Below are positions 1 through 9,400 of a DNA stretch of 24,768 nucleotides, one piece after another; within the stretch, counting starts at the first letter, position 1; every line of letters starts with the position of its first letter. The notes beneath the pieces were generated by a model. It made no database searches and was not told the DNA's origin. It was given only the letters and a program-made list of their open reading frames with translations. Position numbers and translations under genes: made by a program. Source of the DNA: an uncultured Chitinophagaceae bacterium (GTDB taxonomy: Bacteria; Bacteroidota; Bacteroidia; Chitinophagales; Chitinophagaceae); assembly GCA_946885335.1 (NCBI GenBank), contig CAMPGG010000012.1, positions 1-24,768 on the forward strand, in the 5' to 3' direction.

Positions 1-173
1 ATATGAAAATGCAGCAAGGGAAAATATAAATTATGAATTAAATACAATTTGATCTTTCCATTGCCATTGTTTGCTTTGTGTTTCTTTTGTTTGCTCAAGC
101 TGTGCTAAAAAAAATCCTATCTTTCAGCGCATAAAAATGCAAACTAAATCCCTTTGATTTCAAGATTTTGATT

Positions 174-2180
174 ATGAAAAAAATATTTTACCCGTTCCTG
201 CTACTCATGTTGTTTTGTTATAGTCTTCCCGTTATTTCACAATCAAAAAACAGTTGTGCGGCATCGTTAGGTTTGCTGGGTGATGAAAAAGATATCCAAA
301 CAAAAACCAAATCAGGGATCGTATTGGTTGGTGGAGGTGGAAGTGTAAAGCCAGCATTTCAATGGATGATTGACCGCAGTGGTGGAGGCGATGTGGTAGT
401 GATCACCGCGTCCGGGACAAATGCATATAATGAAGCTTTGTATTCCATGGGTGGGGTCAATTCTGTTGAAACATTAAACATTACTTCCAAAGAATTGGCG
501 GAAAATGATACGGTGGCTCGCATTATCCGGAATGCGGAAATGCTTTTCATAGGTGGTGGGGATCAATCAAGGTATATGCGTTTTTGGCGCGGCACAAAAA
601 CCGCTGATGCCATCAATTATTTATTAAATGAAAAAAAGATTCCTGTAGGCGGCACCAGTGCAGGTTGCGCTATTTTAAGCGGGCTTTATTATAGTGGTGA
701 AAATGGAAGTGTAACATCCAGGCAGGCATTGGCAGATCCATATCATGAAAACTCTACCCTCTATAATAATGACCTGTTGAAAGCACCATACTTATCCAAT
801 GTATTGACAGACCAGCATTATATTGCCCGCCAGCGGGAAGGAAGGCATGTAAGTTTCCTGGCACGTGCCATGAAAGACTGGAACATTGCGCCTTTCGGTA
901 TTGCACCGGATGAAAGAACGGCAGTTTGCATTGATGAAAATGGCAAAGCGATTGTTTTGGGAGAAAACAAAGCATATTTCATAACGACCAGGCATAGTGG
1001 CAAACCCGAAAATATTACAGCTGGTCAACCTTTAAACTGGATCAATAAAGAAAAAGCATTAAAGGTTTATGAATTGGGTGCCAATCCGAATGGAAGCTTC
1101 AGCGTGGCTGATTTTGATAGTGCATCCGCACGGGGTGGAAAATGGTATTGGTGGTTTGTTGATAATGGCACCTTATATAAAAAGGAAGATGCCAGTGCAA
1201 AAGGAGATTATGTTATGGTGATTCATGGTGGGGCCGGAACCATCCTGAAAAAAAATATGACTGCTGAAATGGAATCTGCTTATATAGCTGCTCTCCGGAA
1301 AGCATTGCAAACAGGTTATGATGCATTACAAAAAGGCAAAACCAGTATTGAAGCGGTTGAACTCGCCATCCATACCATGGAAGATAACCCGCTTTTTAAT
1401 GCAGGTAAAGGAGCTGTATTTACCAACGATGGCCGCAACGAACTGGATGCTTCAGTAATGGATGGTAAAACACTGGCTGCGGGAGCAGTAGCAGGTGTTA
1501 GTAATGTCAGGAACCCGATCAGTGCAGCCATCGCGGTTATGCAACGTTCAGAGCATGTAATGATGACCGGGAAAGGTGCTGAAAAATTTGCAAAGGATGC
1601 AGGATTGAAAATCGTTGATCCCAAATATTTCTGGACCAAACATCGCTGGGATGCATTGCAACAAGCTATTAAAGAAGATAAAGAAAAAGCTAAACTGGAT
1701 CACAGTTACCGATTTAAAAATGAGCGTGAAAATCAGCTTTCAAAATGGGGCATACAAAATATAGACAATAAGTTTGGAACCGTGGGTGCAGTTGCGCTGG
1801 ATAAAAATGGTAACCTGGCTGCTGGTACAAGTACAGGAGGTATGACCAATAAAAAATACGGACGTGTAGGTGATGCTCCTGTTATTGGTGCAGGTACTTA
1901 TGCCAATAATCAAACGGTTGCCGTTTCGTGTACCGGTTGGGGTGAGTTTTATATTCGCAGTGTAGCGGCCTATGATGTATCTGCCATGATGGAATACAAA
2001 GGATTAACTGTTGACTCGGCGGCGCATGCTGTTATTGAAAAGATTGGCAAGCTGGGTGGTGACGGAGGAATGATCGCTTTGGATAAAAATGGAAATATGT
2101 CCATGCCATTCAATACGGAAGGGATGTATCGGGGTGCTGTAACAAAAGATGGAAAGATTGAGATTTATATTTACAAGTAA
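174..2180 (+). CDS. Secreted cyanophycinase (S51) - isoaspartyl peptidase/asparaginase (T2) fusion
   Basis: The 668-residue protein starts best at ATG 174; an in-frame TTG lies at 168. Residues 1-23 form a Sec signal peptide without a lipobox, so the enzyme probably acts in the periplasm or outside. Residues about 45-340 match cyanophycinase: the nucleophile elbow GGTSAG places Ser162, and the DQHY motif with R-x-R-x2-R behind it places His215. Residues 346-668 form a plant-type asparaginase/isoaspartyl peptidase (Ntn hydrolase) with HGGAG, NAGKGAVF, the autocleavage site Gly535-Thr536 (FGTVGA), TSTGG and GRVGD (Arg564, Asp567). By family knowledge, the first half cuts cyanophycin to beta-Asp-Arg dipeptides and the second half splits those into Asp and Arg. 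Both active sites look intact. A broader S51 peptidase specificity is the alternative. It ends at a terminator shared with the convergent M14 gene. Confidence 0.9.
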   Translation: MKKIFYPFLLLMLFCYSLPVISQSKNSCAASLGLLGDEKDIQTKTKSGIVLVGGGGSVKPAFQWMIDRSGGGDVVVITASGTNAYNEALYSMGGVNSVETLNITSKELAENDTVARIIRNAEMLFIGGGDQSRYMRFWRGTKTADAINYLLNEKKIPVGGTSAGCAILSGLYYSGENGSVTSRQALADPYHENSTLYNNDLLKAPYLSNVLTDQHYIARQREGRHVSFLARAMKDWNIAPFGIAPDERTAVCIDENGKAIVLGENKAYFITTRHSGKPENITAGQPLNWINKEKALKVYELGANPNGSFSVADFDSASARGGKWYWWFVDNGTLYKKEDASAKGDYVMVIHGGAGTILKKNMTAEMESAYIAALRKALQTGYDALQKGKTSIEAVELAIHTMEDNPLFNAGKGAVFTNDGRNELDASVMDGKTLAAGAVAGVSNVRNPISAAIAVMQRSEHVMMTGKGAEKFAKDAGLKIVDPKYFWTKHRWDALQQAIKEDKEKAKLDHSYRFKNERENQLSKWGIQNIDNKFGTVGAVALDKNGNLAAGTSTGGMTNKKYGRVGDAPVIGAGTYANNQTVAVSCTGWGEFYIRSVAAYDVSAMMEYKGLTVDSAAHAVIEKIGKLGGDGGMIALDKNGNMSMPFNTEGMYRGAVTKDGKIEIYIYK

Positions 2181-2314
2181 AAATTCAAAAGTTAAAAGTT
2201 AAAAGTCAAAAAACTTTTACCAGGAAGAAACTGACAGGTTAGAATAACTGATTAAGCGTCTTATTTTTTTATTTGAATTCACAGATATAATTACAATTAG
2301 ATTCAAACTATTTC

Positions 2315-2353
2315 AAAAAAAATAACCACAGATGTCACTGTGGTTATTTTTTT
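2315..2353. terminator. Bidirectional intrinsic terminator between convergent genes
   Basis: A perfect inverted repeat has arms AATAACCACAG and CTGTGGTTATT around a 6-nt loop (2332-2337). An A run lies on the left and a T run on the right, so a U-tailed hairpin forms in either direction. It sits between the ends of the S51/T2 fusion gene (+) and the M14 peptidase gene (-). Confidence 0.85.
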
Positions 2354-2402
2354 AAACGAAATGGGAGATGTCAAAAAGTACATTGTACATTTTGCTTATT
2401 CT

Positions 2403-2450
2403 CCATTTTCAAATTATCACATTCTCAAATTTTCAAATTGTCTCATTCTC
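2403..2450 (-). repeat. Two tandem copies of a 24-bp AT-rich repeat at the 3' end of the M14 gene
   Basis: Positions 2403-2426 and 2427-2450 are direct repeats that match at 20 of 24 positions; mismatches are at unit positions 1, 2, 14 and 17. Each unit carries TTTTCAAATT and CATTCTC. A fragment of a further copy (ATTCTC) starts at 2398. The tract overlaps the M14 stop codon (TGA, complement of 2443-2445), so the last codons lie inside the repeat. It is probably an interspersed gene-end repeat family rather than a functional site. Confidence 0.6.
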
Positions 2451-4971
2451 CTACCATAAATACGGCATTACAAAACATTAGTTTTCCGTTTTCCCAGAAA
2501 TTACGGAACAAAACATTATCCGTAAGATATGTAACCGAACCACGGCCAACGTCCTGAACACCAAATACCAGTCCGTCTTTCAGGGTCTTTTTTAATTCAT
2601 GTCCCACAAATCCAGCTACCTGGCTGTCTTGTTTTATCACTCCCACATTCCAGCCATCTTTAATAAAGCTGTACATATTATCATCCATTTTCAACGTATA
2701 ATAGTGAGCTGGATAACCGTACATCAATGGGTGAGAATTATCTACATCCACTCGTAAAATAGCCCCGGGTGTAGTTGCAGGGATCGCATCTTTTTCCCTG
2801 TCTTCATAAGACTTCAACGATTCATAAGGATCTTTTTTTGTATCCTTCTCCTTAGATGTATCAGCCGGCTTTTTCTCTTCTACTGAACTCCATTCCTGTT
2901 TAGCCAATTGTCCAACAGCATTCTCCAGTGCCACTACCCGACCACCACCATTGATCCATTGGTGAAAACGATCAGCAACATTTTTATCATTTAAAAAACG
3001 ATAATTACCTGCGGGCATGATCAGTACATCAATATTATTCCAGTCAACCCTGCTAACATCCACCGCGTTGATAAGCGTAATTGGATATTGCAATTCTTTA
3101 TCAAAGAAATGCCAGACTTCACCGGCTGCATTTGAAAAAACACCTTCACCCGTTAACATGGCAACTTTAACCGCCTTCATTGACCGCACACGTGAACTTC
3201 CAAAATCGTATCCTTTATCAACCATGCCGGTTTGTACCGCATTCATGGTGATCATATTTTCATTAGCGATCTTACTAACCTGCTGCCATAATGTATTTCC
3301 AAATGCTTCATTGCCTCTTTTCAAAATAATGACAGACCCACGCGGAAACGACTGACCATTTACCTCGAAAGGCATTTCAGCAAAACGTAATTTTATGCCT
3401 TTGTCCAATAATTGTCCAACCGTTTTAGCTGATGAAACACCCTGCCAGCGAATGACATAACCATACGCATCCGCACCGTTGTTGGGTATAAATCCATTTG
3501 CATTTATGTTGCCGGTACTGAAATTTTGTTTACTGGCATAGGCAGTTACACCATAAGCATAAGGTAATGCCCAGGCTGTAATATCATAAGTTGCAGAATC
3601 AGCCAATTTAGGATCAGGTTCAAACAATACTTTTACCATAGCTGCCCTGGGTTGTGATGCAGGAATAATGAGGTCACCTTCTGCTAAGGAAAAATTAGCT
3701 TCCTTCCCGGTATGGTAATCAAATCCTTTTCCACTGCCCTTCCCACTTCCATATTTAATGCCGTTCTTATCTAATAAAGTGATCAATGACTTTATTCTTT
3801 CTGCATCTTCAGGTTTATTCTTAATGATATATGATTTGTATTCACCAATGGAGCCACTTACCGCATCATTAAAATACTTTCTGAATTCTTTTACCAAAGA
3901 GGCTGCATTTTTTGAAGAAATTTCAATGGTACTGATGGATGTTGTAAAATGATGAATGGCCCTGTCATACAAAGTAAGCGTGTCCTCATCCGCGGTGAGT
4001 ATACCTAAACCAGCTGCTCCTCCACCCGCTTGTTCGTATGTCATACCAATAGAACCGTTATAAACCGGGTAGGTATCACCGTAAGAAGGGTAAAACAAAT
4101 CAAATCTTTCGCGGGTAAAATATAACCAGCCTTCTTTATCAAAATATTTTGCATGATTTTTTCCAATCGTTACCTGGAAATCTCTTTGCCATTTGGTGAT
4201 CACTTCATGATAAGGTTCAGCCGCTGGTGCAAAGTAATACGGACTGTTGATGCCTTGTTCATGAAAGTCAACATGCACCTGGGGCATCCATTGATTATAT
4301 TCCTTCATTCTTTGCTGGCTTTCAACCTGCGTTTGCCAGGCCCAGTCGCGGTTAAGATCAAAATTATAATGGTTTGTTCTTCCACCCGGCCATGGCTCCC
4401 GGTGTTCCCGTGCATCAGGATTGGGGTTATAACTGGTACCCACAACCGAATTAAACCAATTAACATAGCGATCTCTTCCATCCGGGTTTACACAGGGATC
4501 CATAATGATCAACGTATTTTTCAGCCATTCTTTTGTTTGCTGATTTTTTGGATCAACCAATTCATATAGCGTGAGCAGGGCAGCTTCAGAAGACGAAGTT
4601 TCATTGCCATGAACATTATAACTTAACCAAACAACCACAGGGGTGTTTTCAACAGGTGCCGCTTTATCCAAAGATAAATTTGCCAACCGTAAATTATTCT
4701 GGCGAATGTTTTCCATGTTGCTGATATTTTCAGCCACAGAAATATATGCCAGGTATAATGGGCGATGCTCATTGGTTTCACCATATTGTTGCATTTTAAC
4801 CATGGAAGGAACCGACTGAGCAACATGTTGAAAATAACTAACCAGTTTCCAATGAGGCGTATAACGCGTACCAATCTTATATCCCAGGAATTCTTCGGGC
4901 GATTTTAACTGGGCGAAGCTGGAAGAAAAAAGCAGGCTGGCAAAAAGCAGCGCAAAAAAATTTTTATTCAT
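2443..4971 (-). CDS. Secreted M14 family zinc carboxypeptidase
   Basis: The 842-residue protein starts with a Sec signal peptide (about residues 1-20, ending SSSFA). The M14 fold has the zinc motif H121-G-N-E124, the third zinc ligand His237 in VDFHEQG, the substrate-binding pair Asn207-Arg208 (DLNRDW), and a likely catalytic Glu313 in MTYEQAGG. All expected metal and catalytic positions are present, so it should be an active metallocarboxypeptidase or metallopeptidase outside the cytoplasm. Beyond the catalytic part, residues about 600-690 resemble a class I glutamine amidotransferase-like alpha/beta fold (LIMPAGNY, GGGRVVALE). A lysine- and glutamate-rich linker follows at about 697-728, then a small C-terminal domain. 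This long architecture is usual for Bacteroidota M14 proteins. It lies downstream of susCD on the same strand but behind a terminator, so it is probably transcribed separately. Confidence 0.9.
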   Translation of the reverse strand: MNKNFFALLFASLLFSSSFAQLKSPEEFLGYKIGTRYTPHWKLVSYFQHVAQSVPSMVKMQQYGETNEHRPLYLAYISVAENISNMENIRQNNLRLANLSLDKAAPVENTPVVVWLSYNVHGNETSSSEAALLTLYELVDPKNQQTKEWLKNTLIIMDPCVNPDGRDRYVNWFNSVVGTSYNPNPDAREHREPWPGGRTNHYNFDLNRDWAWQTQVESQQRMKEYNQWMPQVHVDFHEQGINSPYYFAPAAEPYHEVITKWQRDFQVTIGKNHAKYFDKEGWLYFTRERFDLFYPSYGDTYPVYNGSIGMTYEQAGGGAAGLGILTADEDTLTLYDRAIHHFTTSISTIEISSKNAASLVKEFRKYFNDAVSGSIGEYKSYIIKNKPEDAERIKSLITLLDKNGIKYGSGKGSGKGFDYHTGKEANFSLAEGDLIIPASQPRAAMVKVLFEPDPKLADSATYDITAWALPYAYGVTAYASKQNFSTGNINANGFIPNNGADAYGYVIRWQGVSSAKTVGQLLDKGIKLRFAEMPFEVNGQSFPRGSVIILKRGNEAFGNTLWQQVSKIANENMITMNAVQTGMVDKGYDFGSSRVRSMKAVKVAMLTGEGVFSNAAGEVWHFFDKELQYPITLINAVDVSRVDWNNIDVLIMPAGNYRFLNDKNVADRFHQWINGGGRVVALENAVGQLAKQEWSSVEEKKPADTSKEKDTKKDPYESLKSYEDREKDAIPATTPGAILRVDVDNSHPLMYGYPAHYYTLKMDDNMYSFIKDGWNVGVIKQDSQVAGFVGHELKKTLKDGLVFGVQDVGRGSVTYLTDNVLFRNFWENGKLMFCNAVFMVGE

Positions 4972-5003
4972 TTACCATTCAATTTTACTGAGTGAAAACA
5001 AAG

Positions 5004-5052
5004 GAAAAAAAAGAAGGTGAAAGTTAAGACGTAAACATCTCAACTCTCACCT
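5004..5052 (-). terminator. Intrinsic terminator after susCD
   Basis: Read leftward, an imperfect hairpin (5015-5052) has a 6-bp base, AGGTGA paired with TCACCT. Two further paired blocks of 4 and 3 bp are separated by single mismatches, and the loop has about 8 nt. In the direction of transcription it is followed by a run of eight U (complement of the A run 5005-5012). It lies between the SusD stop codon and the M14 start. No T tract follows on the plus strand, so it acts leftward only. Confidence 0.7.
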
Positions 5053-5074
5053 ATAAAAAAAATAAATAAATTAT

Positions 5075-6466
5075 TTAGTAACCTGCATTTTGAACAATGA
5101 CATTATTGGAAGCATTGATTTCCCTGATTGGAATAGGCAATACTAATTCATTGGCATCAAAAGCAAAACCATCCACACTTAATTTGAGCCTCTTTACATC
5201 ATGAATACCTTGTCCCTCGTGAGCCAATTCAAGTTTACGTTCCAATAAAATATCATCCAGGTCCACTGATGCCAATGGTGGCAATTCAGCATGTTTTTCC
5301 CTGATATAATTTACATCCTGCAGTGGTGTAGCTCCAACGCTGGTTCCTAACCTGAAATTTGCTTCCGCACGGGTCAGGTACATTTCCGCAAGCCTGACAA
5401 CTGGAATATTAGAATAATTATAACGCCACTTCCCATTACGGATAGGACCTGATCCTACCGTGTTACCTGCACCCGCATAAAATAATGCTAAACGTTTGTC
5501 GGCTGGATCATATAAGTCCAGGTGCTTTTGTAAAACGGAAACATCACCTGCTCTTGCGCCGTATTTTGTAATAGACCAGTAAAGATGCATGCTGTTACTT
5601 CCATCCTGCGAACTTACCATGATCCGGAAAATGTCTTCAGGTGATGGAGATGCATTATCTGTTTCCAATAATCTGCCGCTGTTAAAAGCTTTTCCATATG
5701 GAGTAACTATTGATTGTCTTCCATAACTGATTGCCCTGTCAGCTGCATCCCTGGCACCTTCATAATCGGCCATTTGCAGGTACACACGGGAAAGCATAGC
5801 CGCAGCGGCAACTTTTTGTGCATAAACACTGTTGGTTTCAGGCAACAAAGCTTCAGCCTGGGTCAGGTCATTGATAATCTGGGTATAGGTTTGTTCCACT
5901 GTACTTCTTGCAACATAAGAACTTTCATTGATTGCACGGGTTGGTTCCAAAACAATTGGTAAACCAGGATTAGAAGAAACATTACCAGCACTGTAGGGTT
6001 TGGCAAATAACTTAACCAACTCAAAATACATCAGGCCACGAATATATAAGGCTTCGCCTTTAACGCGGTCCTGGTCATTTTCATTGACCACGTCAATAGC
6101 ACTTAAAATATTGTTACTGATATTAATGGCATTATAGCCATCCAGCCACATGGAGTTTACAAAACTATTGGTTGTAAGAATAGCTTTGTTCCAAACTTCG
6201 CGGGGTTGGTTATACGTTCCTTCCCAGCGAATTTCCCCATCGGCAGCAAACAATTCAGAAAACAATTGCATATCACCACCCAACAAACTTGCACTGGCAA
6301 TTGCATCATAAGCACCATTTAATACTTTTTTTACATTGGCATCCGAACTTAGTGCAGATTCTTCGGCAACGCTTTGCTGGGGCAGGATGTCCAATTCTTT
6401 ATTACATGCAGTGGCCGTCAGCATAAAAGCGGATGCTATTAAAATATATCTTTTCATAATTTTCAT
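5075..6466 (-). CDS. SusD/RagB family nutrient-binding outer-membrane lipoprotein
   Basis: The 463-residue protein has a lipoprotein signal peptide with the lipid-attachment cysteine at residue 21 (TATAC followed by NKELD). A second start three codons in (Met4) would give a shorter signal and cannot be excluded. The mature part has the helical SusD layout: an N-terminal SusD-like region with conserved segments such as EALYIRGLMYFELVKLF and TPR-like pairs, then a RagB/SusD C-terminal region ending NAGY. It should sit on the cell surface as the lid of the SusC channel and bind the imported ligand. Its start lies 17 nt after the SusC stop, as in a normal susCD operon. At 463 residues it is at the short end of the family. 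The ligand cannot be told from sequence. Confidence 0.95.
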   Translation of the reverse strand: MKIMKRYILIASAFMLTATACNKELDILPQQSVAEESALSSDANVKKVLNGAYDAIASASLLGGDMQLFSELFAADGEIRWEGTYNQPREVWNKAILTTNSFVNSMWLDGYNAINISNNILSAIDVVNENDQDRVKGEALYIRGLMYFELVKLFAKPYSAGNVSSNPGLPIVLEPTRAINESSYVARSTVEQTYTQIINDLTQAEALLPETNSVYAQKVAAAAMLSRVYLQMADYEGARDAADRAISYGRQSIVTPYGKAFNSGRLLETDNASPSPEDIFRIMVSSQDGSNSMHLYWSITKYGARAGDVSVLQKHLDLYDPADKRLALFYAGAGNTVGSGPIRNGKWRYNYSNIPVVRLAEMYLTRAEANFRLGTSVGATPLQDVNYIREKHAELPPLASVDLDDILLERKLELAHEGQGIHDVKRLKLSVDGFAFDANELVLPIPIREINASNNVIVQNAGY

Positions 6467-6483
6467 ATTAGTAATTAAAGATT

Positions 6484-9400
6484 TTAGAAACCCAGGTTTA
6501 AACCGAATGTTACAGATTTGATTTGTGGTGCAGAATAAAAATCAGCACCCTGGTTGCGGTTACCCGCTCTATAATCGGTATTAACTTCAGGATCCCAACC
6601 TTCATAATCAGTAAAGGTCAGCAGGTTTACACCCAGGACATATATACGGGCCGTGCTGATCTTTAATTTATCTGTTACGGATTTTGGCAGATTATATCCA
6701 AGGTTCAAAGATTTTAAACGGATATAAGAACCATCATAAACATAACGGCTGGAAGAACCTGTTCCGTTGCTATAATAAAAACGGGCCTGGGGAACATCAG
6801 TAATATCGCCCGGTTTCTGCCAGCGTCTTAACTGGTCTCTTGTTTGGTTATCGAACCAATCCGCACCGGTTGACATAAATCCACCAGCACCATTTTGAAT
6901 CTGGTTACCCCAAACACCCTGGAACAGGAAACTCAATTCAATTCCTTTATAGCTTAATGTATTATTTAATCCACCGATCCAGTCAGGGTTAGGATTACCT
7001 ATTACAAAATCGCCTGCATCGTTATAGTCATTGGTTGTTGTTTTTCCATCATCCAAAAACCACAATGCATCCCCATTTGCAGGATCCACACCGGCATATT
7101 TTGGACCATAAAAAACACCAATAGCTTCGCCAACAATGAGTGAGTTCATATAACGGCCATCATTACCCGGTATTAAAGTCTGATCACCATCCAGGCTAAC
7201 TACTTTATTTTCATTGAAGGAAAGGTTGAAGCTTGTACTCCATTTAAAATCCCTGGAACGAATGTTTTCAGAATTCAATACAAACTCATACCCTTTGTTC
7301 TTCATGGCGCCAATGTTTACCAGCTGTGTTGAAAAACCAGATGTACCTGGCACCGGAACATTATAAATCAGGTCGCGGGTATTTCTTACGTAATAATCAA
7401 TTTCACCACTCAACCTGTTATCAAAGAATCCAAAATCAAGTCCAATATCGGTTTGTTCAGATTTCTCCCATTTCAATTCAGGGTTCGCTAATTGGGTTGG
7501 AATTAAACCGGAAGCATTATTATATTTTGACGCACCCCATAATCCCAGTTGGGAAAAATTTCCAAATCCTTCAGCATTTCCAGTAATACCCCAGCTACCT
7601 CTTAATTTAAGGAAGCTTAAAACATCTGAATTAGCCAGGAAACTTTCCTGTGAAATTATCCAACCAGCAGAAACAGCCGGGAAGAAACCATAACGATTGT
7701 CTTTACCAAACCTGGATGATCCATCTATTCTTCCACTTAATGATAAAAGATATTTATCATCAAATTTATAGTTGGTCCGCAAGAAATAGGATAAGAAGGA
7801 TGATTCGGAAGCAGATGATGATCCACCGGTAATTTCACCTGCACTTGCCAAACGATTTAAATCATCAACAGGAAAATCCTGTCCTTCAACCCATGCAGAC
7901 TGGGAAGAATATTTTTGAAAGGCCATACCCAACGTTGCATCTACATCGTGCCTGTCTTTAATGTTGGTGGAATAATTAAAATAATTATTTGTATTATAAT
8001 TTGTTCCGCGATACCACTCCGACAAACCATATCCATTGATTCCAGAACCAGTTAATGATAATGGGCTTCCATAATAATCATCGTTCTGGTTTTGAATATC
8101 CAGGCCTAATTCAGTTTTAAAAACAAGACCCTTTACCAGGTCATAATTCAGGAATAAATTACCTAAATTTCTAAAGCTGGTTGAAGATCTTTTTACTTCA
8201 TCGATCTCGAACAAACCATTATAATAAGTAGTTGTTGGTGTATTGTATAAATTACCATCCAGGTCTCTTACAGGAGTAATCGGTGCCAGTGCAACCATTT
8301 GTAAAGGTGTTTGAAAACCATTATCCAGGGTTACCCTGTTTGCAACCGTACGCGAAAGACCCATATTCATACCAATCTTTAATCTTTTAGTTGCATCATG
8401 TTCCAGGTTTAAACGACCAGACATACGCTGAAAAGCATTGTTTATCAAAATACCTTCCTGGTCACTGAAACTTCCACTGGCAAAAAATCTTGTTTTATCA
8501 TTACCTCCTGATGCACTCAGATCCAGGATCTTTGTTGCAGAATTATCGTTGTAAGCAAGGCTTTCCCAATCAGTATCCGTTTCATTGTTCCGCCAGTCAG
8601 AATGACCCGCATACCGGGTAAAACGTTTTTCCACATACTCTAACCATGAACCAGCATAATTGCCTGGTGTGCGAGGATCAATACCGTCAATCAAATCACT
8701 GTTGATGGCAGCTTCGGTAAATAATTCAATGTACTCCGCTGCATTTAAAAATTCACGGTTGTTGGTTGGTTCATTAAAACCATATTGTGCATTTACATTC
8801 ACCTGGGTTTTACCTGCTCTGCCCTTTTTAGTTGTAATCAGTACAACACCATTCGCAGCTCTTGAACCATAAATAGCCGCGGCAGATGCATCTTTCAGGA
8901 TATCGAATGATTCTATATCATTCAGGTTGATATCCGTGAGTGCACTACCAGAAATAGCACCTTCATTTATAGGAATACCATCAACCACGTATAAAGGAGA
9001 ATTGGCAGCGCTGATTGAACCGGAACCACGTATCCTGATCTTTACACCCTCGCCGACCTTACCATTATTCGCTTCAACAAACACACCGGCTGCACGTCCC
9101 TGCAAAGCCTGGTTAAAGTTAGCTACAGGGGTATTGGCAACCTCCGATCCTTTTATCTGCGCAATATTTCCTGTAAGATCTTTTTTGATCTTGGTACCAT
9201 AACCAACAATTACCACTTCATCCAGGCTGCTTGTTTCGGCTGTATTTAATGTAACATTTACCAATGGACCTGAAATATCCATTTCCCTGGTTTCAAAACC
9301 CAGCGAAGAAAAAACCAATGTAGTGGCAGAAGCAGGAACATTCAGAGAATAATTTCCGTCAGTGCCGGTAACAGTACCGGTGGAAGTTCCCTTAACAACA

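Noticed and set aside
61..125. A Bacteroidota-type promoter upstream of the S51/T2 fusion: several TTTG motifs and TATCTTTC at 118-125.
   Set aside because: The last base of the -7 box does not match TAnnTTTG, and the spacing from the nearest TTTG (90-93) is 24 nt, longer than the usual 19-21. TTTG is common in this AT-rich stretch.
754..1639. Open frames on the minus strand inside the S51/T2 gene, and similar antisense frames inside susC, the M14 gene and the patatin gene.
   Set aside because: They lie entirely within well-supported genes, show no domain signatures and have no gene-like spacing. They are shadows of the real coding strand.
2187..2212. Short AAAAGTT-type repeats just after the S51/T2 fusion gene.
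   Set aside because: Low-complexity A/T-rich sequence of only about three short units with no conserved spacer. It is not a CRISPR or an iteron array.
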